From Crocodylus rhombifer (lineage: Eukaryota; Chordata; Crocodylia; Crocodylidae): DNA of 64,000 nucleotides. Under the pieces are notes generated by a model. It was not told the origin of the DNA and searched no databases. It saw nothing but the letters and a program-made list of their open reading frames with translations. Below, one piece after another: positions 47,371 to 58,962 of this stretch; the stretch's first letter is position 1, and each line of letters begins with the position of its first letter. The DNA is taken from contig JAVSML010001156.1 in the NCBI GenBank assembly GCA_038503035.1, positions 585,356 to 649,355 on the forward strand, written 5' to 3'. The translations under genes and the position numbers were made by a program.

Positions 47371-50300
47371 GTTACTTGTGCCTATACCTCTGCCAGTTAG
47401 GCACAGCCCTACATGAAGGATGCTATGGGTTCACACTAGTCCAGTTAGATACCAACACGCATTAAGGTTCAAGAAAAAAATCCTCATAAAGATTAATGAT
47501 GTGGAGGGCATATAAACCCCAGTATCATAGCTCTCTCAGGCCATGAAATATATTCCTCATAGGTACATGGACTACATGGCTAGAAGAAGCCAGACCTGAG
47601 CACAGGGAGGTGGTGATTGCAACAAGCCCTTCCAGAAAATGCAGAGGAAGCGTGCCCTTGTGTGCCCCTGCCTAGGGCACCTATTTAAAAGCCTATTACT
47701 ACTTAGCCTGTGGAAATACACAGTGCAATGATTTGGTATGTTACCGTCTCTGTGTATTGTACATGCACAGCCTTCTGGAAAGCTAGATAGCACTTCCCCA
47801 TAATATATTCTGTGTGAACTAAAAAATATGGAATCACTAACAAAAATATTATCCATTTGCTTGCTTTCAGCTTGTACATAGCCCTAAATGGTCTGATAAA
47901 GAGATAAATGTCTGTTCTGTATGGACTTACTCATTCTATCCAGACAATTGACTCAAGTTTCAAGCACGAAGCCAGAATTGATCATTTATCAGCTTAATCT
48001 TCATGATGTATTTAGTGTCTAACCATAATACCTTCAATCTCCTTCACAGTCTGCAGAGCACAAAGGAAAAAATCCACAACTGTTAGGAATCAGGGAACTA
48101 AAAAGAGGTACGTAGCTGTCTGAGGGTAAAGGTTATAAACACTGGCCTCAATCCTGCAGACATTTATGAATGGAAATAGTCCCACTGATTTCAACATGGC
48201 TACTAATGCAGAATAATACTTTGCATATGTGCATAGCATTTGAATGATCTGATGTATTATCAGTTTATTTTAAGCCTATCATTCCTAATTAGTTCAAAAC
48301 CATGGAGAAAGATAAAAGGTTTAGTGTAGTGTTGGATTTGTATTCTAACAGAACAAAAAAAACCTCAAACAAATGAAGCTGCTTTGATTGCAGGGTTAAG
48401 TTAGTGTACATACAGACATTACATTTAGATTGACTTAACTAAAATTAGGTCAGTCTAAATGCTCATCTGTGCAGATGTTTGGGGGGTTTAAATCAGGCTA
48501 GAAATGGTGGCCTGATCAAAGTTAGTTCACTTGAGTAGGTGACCTATCTTAGATTGGGAACAGGTTCACCCAATCCAGCAATTGTCTGCATGGGTTCAGA
48601 GCACAGGCCCAGGGCTGGGACAGCCCAACTGCTCACCCCAGCCCTGGGGCTACATTGTTCCTACATCCCCAACCCTGATCAGGCTATTTTTAGCAACCCC
48701 CCCCATGGAACCACCAACCCCATCACACAGCTGCCAGCCTCCCGATCCCACCAAACCTCCCCTGGACCCACTAGCCCCCTCAATCCTGCCCATCCCTCCC
48801 TCCACCCCAAGTTACTTCAGGGTTACCTATGCAGCTCCTGGCACCAGCAAACCCCTGTACACACTTCTCCCAGTCTACAATCATGCAGCTTAAAGTAAGC
48901 CATGTCATTGTAAACCAAGTAGCAAACTTCTCTATGCACCCTTAAGTAACCAGGATAACCAGTGACCTCATTTCAGGAAGACACAAAACCCTGTACATTG
49001 GTATTACCTGTACATTGGTGTCTGCAAGAGTCTTAGGGCAAAAAAGGCCTGCTAAATTACCAGTGATGCCAAGAAAAGTTAGCTCCTCCCCCTACTCCAC
49101 CCCCACCCACCCCCAAATCATGAGATTATCTCAAAAATCATGAGCTTTAAAAGAAAAATGTGTGATTTATTTGTCAGGTCAAAACCACTATGTATCAAAA
49201 CCACTTCAGTATCCGGGTTTGATACATGTTTAAGCTAAAATTGTAACTGCATGTTGCAGGGTATATTTTTCTAATTTATACTAGCAGTAGCAGAGGAAAT
49301 TTCCAAACCTGTTCCTGCAGTTTAGAAGACAGAAAAAAAAATCGTATTCACTTTCAGTAAAATATGCACTCTTAACTCTCCTGGGACTTGCCTTAACTGC
49401 TGCAGTGGCCACTCCCAGAGAAAACATGACTGAGCATTGCCCATGCCCCAATCCACCATAGCTACTGACACATTCCAGACCTGAAAATGTGCCAGTGGGG
49501 CCAACCCAAGCTATTCCTAGGGGCCACTCTCAAGCCTGAGCAGCTTAACTCCTGAACTTCCAGGCCTGGGGCACATAGGTGACCTCAGATGAACGTGATA
49601 CAAGTAAGGTATCCTCTCCAAAAACAGCCACTGCTATAGTGTAGACAAGCCCTGAGACACTCCTGAAAATGTCCTCCCTTCTGAACATGCTGCGCACATC
49701 TACACATTGTCCTATGGCAATGTAATGATCATGTGGGTCTACACATGATATCTAGCTACGTCGTCGTAGCAGTGTACTCCTTGCTTATAGCACGCCACTA
49801 CAGCAACATAGCAGGGAAATTTAAGAGTGGGCTGCCTGTACAGCACAGTATGAACAGTTATTGGACCATGTTTTAGTACTTCCAAAAAGAGGTACTAAAG
49901 CACAGCACAGTAACAGTGTCACCATACAGCAATAAGTATACACGCCTGCTGACTGAGATTTAAGAGGTTACTTTCCCTTTTCAGATACTACAGACTAATC
50001 CTTCCTAAGTATTTTATTTTTCCTTAAATTAGGCCAAAATCATTTTCAAAGACTGTCAGCTTTAAAAATAAAGGCCCTGCTACTACAAAAGCAAATAGAC
50101 TCACTAACTCAGGTAAGTAAAGAAAACCAGGACAATCACCCAGATATTCGTAGGACTCCACAGATTCATTCTGTTAGGCAGGAAAGGGGAGCGTTTTGGA
50201 GTTTGCAGCCTGGGTACTGGAAACTACCTGAGTTGGCCGGACACACAGCAGGAGTCACACCAGCCAGCTGCTCAGCTATTGTAAATCACCATACATCCTA

Positions 50301-50796
50301 CAGATCTCGCAGCAGCTAGGCCAGTGTATACCAGCAAAGAATCTGACCCTCCAGTAGGAAGAAGTGATTCTTTGAACCCTAAAGAATTAAACTGTTTTTT
50401 GCCTTTATTCATCGGCTCTGGCCTTTGATTTGATAGCTGCTGCAAGATCAGCTCAGAGAGGAGGAGAAAAGCCTGGAAAAACCATTCAGCATTAATCCCT
50501 GGACAGCAAAACACAAAAATGAAGAACAGCTAAATGGCTTTCCAACCCAGATGACGAGAGAGGGAGAGATTATTTTTGCTCTGGGTTTATCCAACACCTC
50601 CCACATTGGGATCTTTTTTCCCAAGAAGGCTCACAAGCACTTTTTAATTAAATAATAATATAAATATGGAGGCTTATAACATGAAGTTTTCCTTCAAGTA
50701 TTCATTTTGATCCTTGTACTTTAAAAAAGGGTGGCAAAATCTCATAATCACATGATTATCGCAACTCAGATTTTAACAACATTTTTGAAAAATTCA
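47371..50796. other. Mostly unique DNA, 3.4 kb, with a GC-rich patch
   Basis: A 13-bp stem (12 of 13 paired) lies at 48422-48461, upstream of a C-rich patch at 48600-48860 whose open frames (103-119 codons) are compositional. cctgtacattggt is repeated near 48990-49018. A possible MITE around 49690-49950 could not be bounded. No gene recognised. Confidence 0.35.
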
Positions 50797-50804
50797 GTCT
50801 AGGA

Positions 50805-51068
50805 CAGGGGTTTTCAATCCCTGGGCTGCAGCCTGGCACCAGGCCATGGCGGGTTAGCTGCCAGACTGGAAGTGGCCGTGGACAAACCACGGCCCCCCAG
50901 AGCTGAGCAGAGAGGCCGCAGCTCCTTCTGCAAGGCCCGTGGCAGAGCAGGGTTTGGCCCACCACCTGCTCCTTACCTGTCTTCCAGCCAGAAATTCCAG
51001 CCACGGTCGGCTGTGACTGCTGGGCCGTGGTTTTCCGGGCCATGGCATAAAAACTTTGAGAACCCCTG
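50805..51068. mobile_element. Non-autonomous hAT-type MITE with perfect 8-bp TSD
   Basis: The left end caggggttttcaatcc and right end tttgagaacccctg are inverted. Both flanks carry gtctagga (50797-50804 and 51069-51076), which fits the hAT preference for nTCTAGAn-like targets. The 264-bp interior has a ggccatggc / gccatggcg pair near the two ends and is GC-rich. No transposase. Confidence 0.9.
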
Positions 51069-51076
51069 GTCTAGGA

Positions 51077-52296
51077 GATACTTTTGCTACAAAAAAATGA
51101 GTATGCACAAGTCCAAAATCATTTCTATGTAGGCTTTTCAAATTCTGTTGTATATTTTTCTTCAGTGCAACATCACTGCGTAAAAATCATTCAAATGTGA
51201 AAAAGACAGAAGTGGCTGATGTGCCCAACCTGCAGAGTTGGGAGCTAGATGGGTATATTCCCAGTTTGTAGCAGATGGTTCTACACCACCCTGATAAAAA
51301 TATAAAGATGTTGATGTGCAAGTGAAAATGCACACAACCGACCATAGGAAAACTGAAGCCAGTCAGCAGCAAGAGTCACAGCTGCAAGATCATTGTTTCA
51401 TCCAAATGAAAAAAAAGATAATATTCGTTCTTGTTATTAATGAACAAATAACGTGAGGTAGGACAAGCATGGTGCATTGCTGCTTATGCTTTTAAACTGC
51501 TATTTCACTCAGTGTGGCGGGTAGCAGGGTTCAAAGGTCAGGCTAAAAGGATAAGCATCCATGGGAGGCCCTGTGGTGTGACACAAGTGCATAGGGGTAT
51601 ATTGTCCATAGCCCATGAAGAACTTGTCAACAGCTCAGTGCGAATCCCTAAAAGAAGGGTCTACTGTTTCATTACATGCCTCTCCCTGGGGCAGTAGTTT
51701 ATGCATGGGGGGAAAACAGCTACACAAGCAAGATGGCTCTCTCTCATTTGAACTGTCTGTACTTCTTTTGTTTATCACCAACCAGCTTATCACTAAGAAG
51801 GTTCCCAAACTACTGGAAAGTTAAATGAGAGCCAGAAATATTAAAAATAAAAAGAATAACAATATATTATGAGGTGAGGGGGGTAGACGAGAGGGAGAAC
51901 TACTCCTATAATTAAGCTTCTGCAAAACCTTGCTACATCACACTGATGAAGCTTTCATTTGCCCATGAAATCTAAACTTATCTAAGCAGCAAACCAAGCT
52001 TTGTCAAACTAGAAATCTCCCTTGGAGAAATATTTGTACTCCAGGATCATTCTTCATGAACAGTATGTTATTGAATTACCAGGAAAATAAATTTATCATG
52101 TTCCCTGACCAAGTTCTCATCTGCTTGGCTATAATCACAACAATGATTAAGAACAGACCAGCCAACATCAATAGGTAGGTCATGCTGGTAAAAATAATCT
52201 CCCATCTGACTGGCCTGTATAGCATAAAGCAAGTGCACAGCACATTCAGAGTTGTAAGTTTGTGTTTGTAGTTCCTAGCACACTAGTGTTCTGGTT
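51077..52296. other. Unique AT-rich DNA
   Basis: No feature recognised between the hAT element and CR1-G. Confidence 0.45.
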
Positions 52297-53632
52297 CAAT
52301 CATAGAAAATTAGTGTTGGAAAGGATCTCAGCAACTCTTTTAGTCCAACCCCCTGTTCAAAATAGGACCATCCCCAACTAAATCGCAGCCAGGGCTTTGT
52401 CTACATGGGTCTTAAAAACCACAAAGGATGGAGATCCACAACCTCTCTGGGTAACCTGTTCCAGTGCTTTACTTCCCTCCTCATGAGTAGGGTTATGATA
52501 TTTCCAGTGCAAACACAAGGACACCTGCCAGGGGGGCGGGGTGTCATATAATTGTGTGGGACAGTGATATGCCCGTGCCCTGTCCCTGCCCCTCACTCCC
52601 AAGCCATTGCCCATCCCCAGCCCTGCTGCTGCCCCTCACTCCCAACGCACAGTACCTGCCCCCGACCATGCTGACCCTCATCCCTGACCCACTGCCAGTG
52701 CCCTGTGCTTGGGACCAACAGTCCCCCACTTCTCCTAGTGCCCCTCACTCCCAAGCCACAGACATCCCCAGCCCTGCCAGTGCCCCTCATTCCTGACCCA
52801 CAGCCCCCTGCTCCCCCCCGTCCTGGAGCATCCCCCAGCTGCCCTGCCCCTGTGAGCACAGGCGCTGCTGATCTGGCCATGCAGCTCCCTGCTGCCCCTG
52901 CAGGACTCCCCTGTCCCCTTCTCTCCACTGGAGGGACAGGTGCCTCTCCCACCCTGCTGCAGCCCCAGCTTCCCCCAGCACCGGCAGGCATCTCCCCGCT
53001 CACACACCCACCCCCTCCACACACTCCTACAACACATACACACCCTCAGACAGTCCCCAAGCCCTGGCCCTCCAACCCCCACCTCCCATACACTTACCTA
53101 CATGCAGCTGCCAGGGCTGCTCCCACCACCCTGCCTAGCTACATGTTGGCCACGTGTGTGTGCACCCTGCCTCCAATCACCCTCCCCCTGTTCCCACCCA
53201 GCCCTAAGCAGCTCCTCACTAGGACAAGCCGGGAATAACTTTGATGCTGAGCAGAGCAAAATCCCGGACATTTGTTGGTATTTTTTAAAAACCGCCTGAA
53301 CCGAGATGGGAGGATCCAAAAAGAGGACATGTCCAGGAAAACCTTGAGGTATGTTAACCCTACCCATGAGAATGTTCTTCCTAATATCTAACCTAAACTT
53401 CTCTTGCTGCAACTTCAGGCCATTGCTCCTTGAGACCATTGCTCCTTCCATCGTCTGCCGCCACTGAGAACAGTCTAGCATGGCCTCTTTGGAACAACCC
53501 TTCAGGTAGTTGAAGGCTGCTATTAAATCCCCTGTCAGTCTTCCCTTCTCCATACTAAATAAGCCCAATTCCCTCAGCTTCTGCTGGTAAGTCATGTGTT
53601 CTAGTCCCCTAACCATTTTTATTACCCTCTGC
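52297..53632 (-). mobile_element. CR1-G: minus-strand CR1 3' end split by a hAT-like element
   Basis: The 3' side is at 52297 (catagaaaattagtgttgga, then cccctgttcaaaatagg). It runs to 52487 and resumes at 53363 with catgagaatgttcttcctaa to about 53632. On the minus strand the second part encodes LRELGLFSMEKGRLTGDLIA and SNGLKLQQEKFRLDIRKN, the CR1 ORF2 C-terminus, so it is a 5'-truncated copy. The interrupting element is at 52488-53362. Confidence 0.88.
52488..53362. mobile_element. 875-bp hAT-like element inside CR1-G
   Basis: Begins tagggtta and ends taacccta, exact inverted termini of 8 bp. It is flanked by ctcatgag (52480-52487) and cccatgag (53363-53370), 7 of 8 matching. The 3' side carries a ggacatgtcc word near its terminus. 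The middle (52550-53220) is C-rich with repeated cccctcactcccaa and gccctgcc words, so it yields open frames up to 177 codons in several frames that are compositional. Flank length suggests the hAT superfamily. No transposase is present. Confidence 0.7.
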
Positions 53633-55125
53633 TGCCAACGAATATGTATGTAGAAACAAACACTTATACTTAAATATATTTCTCTTATTACAAAACAAAA
53701 TCTAGCTTTCTTGAGTGTCTTGACAGTACCTCTAGTACTTCATTGCCAGTCGTTTCTACACCTGAGTTAATGGGCACCTATACACATGCTTCAGGGTGTA
53801 GGGGGCATTTTTATTAGAGTGGCTCCCTTTGGAACTGAACCAACATCTAACATAAGACTGGAAAGGACCCACCTGGGTCATCAAGTCCAGTTTCGTGCTG
53901 TCACAGGCAACCACATCCCTTTCACATACTGACTTCTTATACACTACAACTGCCTTCGTTTTGCACCCTCAGCTCCTGCTGACATCAGCAGTCTCTTGCA
54001 ATCCTCACATGCAAACCCTAATAAGAAGGGTATCTGAGGTACTAGCCAGATCTGCAAAGCCATGATGTTGACTTCAGTACAGCCCTTCCTCCCATTAAAG
54101 TGTGGCAGTGACAGGCTTTTCCTGTCTAGCTTCTTCTCTCCCCACCAGTCCTCCTCACTTAAAATGAAACATTTTTAAGGTCTCACATTCACATTATACA
54201 ATTGCCTGATGAGAGGTTGTCTAAAAAATTTTGGGTTGTTTCCTTTTGCATATTATTTCCCTTTGAGGGATTAGCTTCTCAGAGGAGTGCTCGTACATTA
54301 TGAAACCAAGTGCTCTCCTTTCACCATTGTGGCACTCCATAGTGAATCTGCAATTACAGTTCCAAATACATACAAAGTCTTTGTATTACAAAAAGTTACC
54401 AGCCTTTGGACTCACCAGGTTATTTCATGCAGACTACACACGTGGGACAATTTCTGGTGGTAATTCTTCACCTATACAAGTTACAAGCCAATGTTCTAGC
54501 ATTTGTCACCAGTTATGGCTTTAAGCATAGCTAAAATAATTTCCTAGAATGTTAGGAGTCTTAAAGGCCCCATTTTAAAAAATTGTAAAAATTTGTATTT
54601 GTAAAAATACTACAAAAGTTTTTCACAGTATTCTTTTTCTTATTCTTGCAAAGAGTGAATTTCTCCAAAGCATGGAGGAAAATTAGAGTTATACTTCTTG
54701 GGTATGTCCACACTAGCATGCATGTACACTTTGCAGCACCTCAAAGGCTTTTGAGGCACCACAAAATGCACCCTGTGCACATGATTTGATTCTCTGCTCT
54801 GCATATTTGCAGCATGGAGCCAAATTTAGACACTGGAAAATCCTGGTATAAAAAAAAGCACTCTGGAAAAAGCAGTGTGGCAGCAGCGTGCACCGCCTAA
54901 AACCAGAGCCTGGCTAGCCAGAGCCATGCTCCAGCTGTCAACCAGGCTCCACATGCCCAGATCACCGCCTCTACAGCCCCAGGAGGCCCCCGGGACCCCA
55001 GATAAGGCTGCTGGGGCCAGTGAAATACAGATGTGCCCTGCTAGTTTCCCCCCAGGGAAATGCACACGCACATTCATCTGCACGTGCCCCTTTTGTACAG
55101 CAACTGTAAAAAAAAAATCACCATT
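53633..55125. other. Mostly unique DNA with a CR1 scrap and a possible MITE
   Basis: About 53850-53915 reads as a very short minus-strand CR1 3' scrap (gactggaaaggacccacctg). About 54700-55090 has MITE-like text (gggtatgtccacactagcat) and a small cctcaaa/tttgagg hairpin near 54740, but its right edge is not resolved. No gene recognised. Confidence 0.4.
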
Positions 55126-55133
55126 CCCTAGAG

Positions 55134-55309
55134 CAGTGGTTCCCAAACTCTGACAGATTGCACACCACCAATTTCAAATGATACAACCTTAAGTACAACC
55201 AGCAGATTTTTGTCAGATAAAGTAATTATAATAAATCTATTAATGCATATTTCTGACAGGTTGTCTGCGTACTCCTGGTGGTACGCATACCACAGACTGG
55301 GAACCACTG
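55134..55309. mobile_element. Short hAT-type MITE
   Basis: cagtggttcccaaactctg at the left and cagactgggaaccactg at the right are inverted and nearly perfect. Flanks ccctagag (55126-55133) and ctctagag (55310-55317) match at 7 of 8, with the CTAGAG core favoured by hAT. The element is 176 bp with no coding capacity. Confidence 0.87.
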
Positions 55310-55504
55310 CTCTAGAGACAGACATCTGGAGTGGCAGGTGTGCAACTGAAATGACTTCCGAGTTGATCTTCTAAGTCTATTTTTCCCTTTACCTAGTTAG
55401 CCTACACTTTTCCACAATCACCTGTCAGCCCACACCTGCCCTACTGAAGGCAATTTTGTTCTTGACTTTAGTGAAAGCAGTTTCAAAACAATAAAGGAGG
55501 CAAT

Positions 55505-55700
55505 GCAGGACAGTGGATAGACTACTGTGTAGGGATGTAAGATGTGTGGATTTTTATTCTTGGATCTGCCAACAGCATACTGGTTGACCATTGGCAAACT
55601 GCTTTTGCTCTTCTTTGCCTCAGTTTCCCAATTTATAAAATTACCTGCTTGGCAAAGTGCTTTGAGATCTGAAGTTGACAAGTTCAATATAGGAACCACG
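55505..55700 (+). mobile_element. MIR-like CORE-SINE, plus strand
   Basis: Contains cagtggatagactactg, then ttggatctgccaac, then cctcagtttcccaatttata, then gtgctttgagatct. That is the order of the tRNA-derived MIR / CORE-SINE family. The copy is diverged, as expected for an ancient amniote SINE, and ends without a clear tail near 55700. Confidence 0.75.
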
Positions 55701-56856
55701 TACTGTTACAAACCTGTCTTTTAAAGAGTTAAATTAAATCTTGTATACATTGAGACTATTTACATGAGCAAGAATAAATTGTGTAAAAAAAAAAAAAGAA
55801 AAAAAAGGATTTGCAGGCTCATGCCCTAACATACAGCCTTCATGATGTGCAACAGAAAATTAAATCCCTACAACTGGCTCATATTCTGAATAAAAACAAA
55901 GAGGTTCTTTAAAAACTAATCTCTCTGAAGTCTCAATACAACATGATACTCTCTCAAGGTGCAGGTTCCTCTATCTTGCTTCTTAAGTTTGCTTTGCTAT
56001 GCAGAGTTTAACAATGCCGCCTATTTTTTAACTCAACTAAAAAGGTAACAAATTACTTTAAATCATAAAAGAATAGAAACAAGACACTAGACTTTGACTT
56101 TAGAAGTAATAAGAATCAGATTCTTAGACAAATACGCTGATATTGTCTCTTTGTTTACCGGTCATTAAATTAATTTATTTGATCCAAAGTCAATAAAAGA
56201 GACCTTTTCAGTTTCTCTGCCAACCCTTACTAGCTAAACATACACATATATTCAGAGCTACCCATTTCATAACTGGAATGTAAAGAAGGCTAGAGTAAAG
56301 AATAGAGGGGAAAAATCACATCCCTCGATCTGCTGACAACAGTCCTACTAATGCAGCCCAGTATGCTGTTAGCCTTCTTGGTAACCTCAGAACGTCAGGA
56401 CTTTGATCTTTAAAATCTTTTGGGTCCTAACCTATGATTAAATAGACTGGGCTCGATACTTTCTTTGTGCTCTTGCACTGGCAAACTATGGATTGTTCTC
56501 TTCAGGGTTCTGAGATTGTGGGATATCAAGGTAGTGTTGCAAGTTTGTGCACCAGAGGTCACCTTTGCACATGGATCTTATGTGGAAGGTGTTTAGTATG
56601 CCCAACTACACAGATGTTCACAGGCTTAATTTATTGAGAGATTCTTGGGTAGAATGTGTTGTATCAGCATATGGTGCCATCACTTCAGAAAATGTAACAG
56701 GAAGATTACTGTTGCATCTAGCTTCTGTAGAGAGGAGTTTTATCAAGGACAATTATTTGGGACACTAGTATAGTATAGTAAAATATACTATGCATACCTT
56801 ACTTTAATATATATACTTTATATATTTGACTTTACTACTTTGACTTGACTGTACCT
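55701..56856. other. Unique AT-rich DNA with a LINE scrap
   Basis: An A-rich run lies at 55782-55807. About 56340-56400 (gcagcccagtatgctgttag) resembles a minus-strand CR1/L2 scrap. Nothing else was recognised. Confidence 0.4.
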
Positions 56857-57968
56857 TGACTCTAGCAAGACTTGATACTATTTCCCACAGCACTCTTGCA
56901 AGCAAGCTAAGGAAGTATGGGTTGGATGAATGCGCTGTAACATGAATAGAAAGCTGGCTGGATCATTCGGTTCAACGGACAGTGATCAATAGCTTGATGT
57001 CTAGGTGGCAGCCAGTATCAAGTGCAGTCAGTCCTGGAGCTAATTTTGTTCAATATCTTCATTAACAATCTGGAAGATGGGATGGAGGTCACTCTCAGCA
57101 AGTTTGTGGATGATACCAACCTGAGGGAAGTAGTAGATATGCTGAAGGGTAGGGCTAGGATTCAGAGTGACCTAGACAGATTGGAGGATTGAGCCAAAAG
57201 AAATCCCATGAGGTTCAACAAGGACAAATGTAAGGTCCTGCACTTAGGATGAAAGAATCCCATGCACCCCTACAGGCTGGGGACCAACTTGCTAAGCAGC
57301 ATCTCTGCAAAAAAGGACCTGAGGGTTACAGTGGACAGTAACCTGGATATGAGTCAGCAATGTGCCATTCTTACCAAGAAGCCTAACAGCATACTGTGCT
57401 GCATTAGTAGGACTGTTGTCAGCAGATTGAGGGAAGTGGTTATTACCCTCTATTCTGTACTGGTGAGTTCACATCTGGAGTACTGTGTCCAGCTTTGGGC
57501 CCCCACTACAGAAATGATGTGGACAAGTTGGAGAGAGTCCAGCAGAGGGCAACAAAAATGGTTAGGGGCTGGGGCACATGGCTTCTGTGGAGAGGCTGCG
57601 GGAACTGGGCTTATTTAGTCTGGAGAAGAAAAGACTGAGGGGGATTTAATAGCTGAAAGGTGATTCCAAAGAGGATGGAGCTAGACTGTTCTCAGTGGTG
57701 GCAGATGACAGAACAAGGAGCAATGGTCTCAAGTTGCAGCAAGGGAAGTTTAGGGTGGATATTAGGAAAAACTCTCTCACTCGGAGGGTGGAGAAGCACT
57801 GGAAGAGGCTACCGAGAGAGATTGTAGAATCTCCATCCTTGGAGGTTTTTGAGGCCCGACTTGACATAGCCGTCATTGGGATGATCTAGTTGGGACTGGT
57901 CCTGCTTTGAGCAGAGGGTTGGACTAGATGACCTACTGAGGTCCCTCCCAACCGTAATTGTCTATTAT
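56857..57968 (+). mobile_element. CR1-E: 5'-truncated sense CR1
   Basis: Starts in the RT domain (tagcaagacttgatacta, the motif A region) and ends at gaggtccctcccaaccgtaa just before 57968. The catalytic box reads FVDD near 57102-57113. Frames 57262-57618 and 57695-57889 carry CR1 C-terminal motifs (SSHLEYCVQLWAP; SNGLKLQQGKFRVDIRKN). Several stops and frameshifts make it inactive. It resembles CR1-G more than CR1-B/C/F. Confidence 0.88.
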
Positions 57969-58710
57969 AAGATATGACAGCTGAGTTGGACCAAATGCAC
58001 TGATGTAAAGGGAGATTATATTAAAAAATAAACCAGATTTGAACACAAACATGTTTCTTGTTTTGTTGGGAGGGAAAATTTCTGAATCACTCATAAGAGG
58101 GGAGGGCAGTACAATGGTCAAGCTATATGCAGTATCCCCAGGCAAGCCCAGAGAGAATCTTTTTAAAACTTAATAGAACTGTCAGAGGAAGCTCTTCTAT
58201 GAGGAAGAGGAAAATGGTGCCAAACTTCCTGCTTATTCCACAAAATTATTCCTAATAGAATAATTCAATGGAAACCTTGTGATATTGCATATTCCTTCCC
58301 TTCTTGTGGGTTTTTGCATACACAAGAAAATAATTAGTGGCCTGCTCATCGTCCTACGGTGAGACAAGGGTAGAGACAAGTACAGAAGCCATAGGTACAT
58401 TCACACTGATATTCAAGAACCTGAAAGTTGCTTCCAAGTGCATCTATATATTACTTTATGGCCAGTCCTCATTGTGCTTCCTGATCCTCTAGTGCAGCCC
58501 TGGTAGGTATCAGTCTGTAGACTACTTCTCTCTCTTCCTACATGTATCTCTAATTATAGGCACAGAGACAAAAATAGGGTTTAATCAGGTATAGAAAGTT
58601 GTGGGATAGCCTCTGGAAGACTTAGTGTGGCCTGCAACATGCTAGGAGGACGGGCAGGTTATTAGGAGACTTATCCTTCCAGGGTCAGGCAGGATTGCCA
58701 CCAGTAGTCA
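57969..58710. other. Unique AT-rich DNA
   Basis: No feature recognised between CR1-E and the hAT element. Confidence 0.45.
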
Positions 58711-58718
58711 ATCTAAGG

Positions 58719-58954
58719 CAGGAGTAGGCAAGCTTTTCTGTCTGCAGGCCAGCAAAACCCCGCCTGGATGAGAGGCAAGGGGGTGGGCAGACACTAAGAT
58801 TCTCATCATTAACACTTGTCCCTGCAGTGGTATGGGGAGAGCTGCCACCAGCACTACCCATTCCCATATGCTGCCAAAGCCCCATGTCTGTGGGTTGGAT
58901 CCAATGGCTCCACAGGCTGCATCTGGCCTGTGAGCCATAGGTTGCCAACACTTG
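58719..58954. mobile_element. Non-autonomous hAT-type element
   Basis: Left caggagtaggcaagc and right ggttgccaacacttg are inverted. Flanks atctaagg (58711-58718) and agttaagg (58955-58962) match at 6 of 8. The 236-bp interior is GC-rich with no transposase. The GGCAA-type termini ally it with the 34291-35527 element. Confidence 0.7.
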
Positions 58955-58962
58955 AGTTAAGG

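Noticed and set aside
48539..48898. Proline-rich frames of 103-119 codons
   Set aside because: Located in a C-rich patch, open in two frames, with no similarity or splice context.
49690..49950. Possible MITE around acatctacacattg
   Set aside because: Repeated tctacac words were seen, but no convincing paired termini or target duplication could be placed, so it is only mentioned in the gap note.
52593..53238. Overlapping open frames of 103-177 codons on both strands
   Set aside because: They lie in the C-rich core of a hAT-like element, are open in several frames at once and give low-complexity proline/serine-rich or glycine-rich text. They are compositional, not genes.
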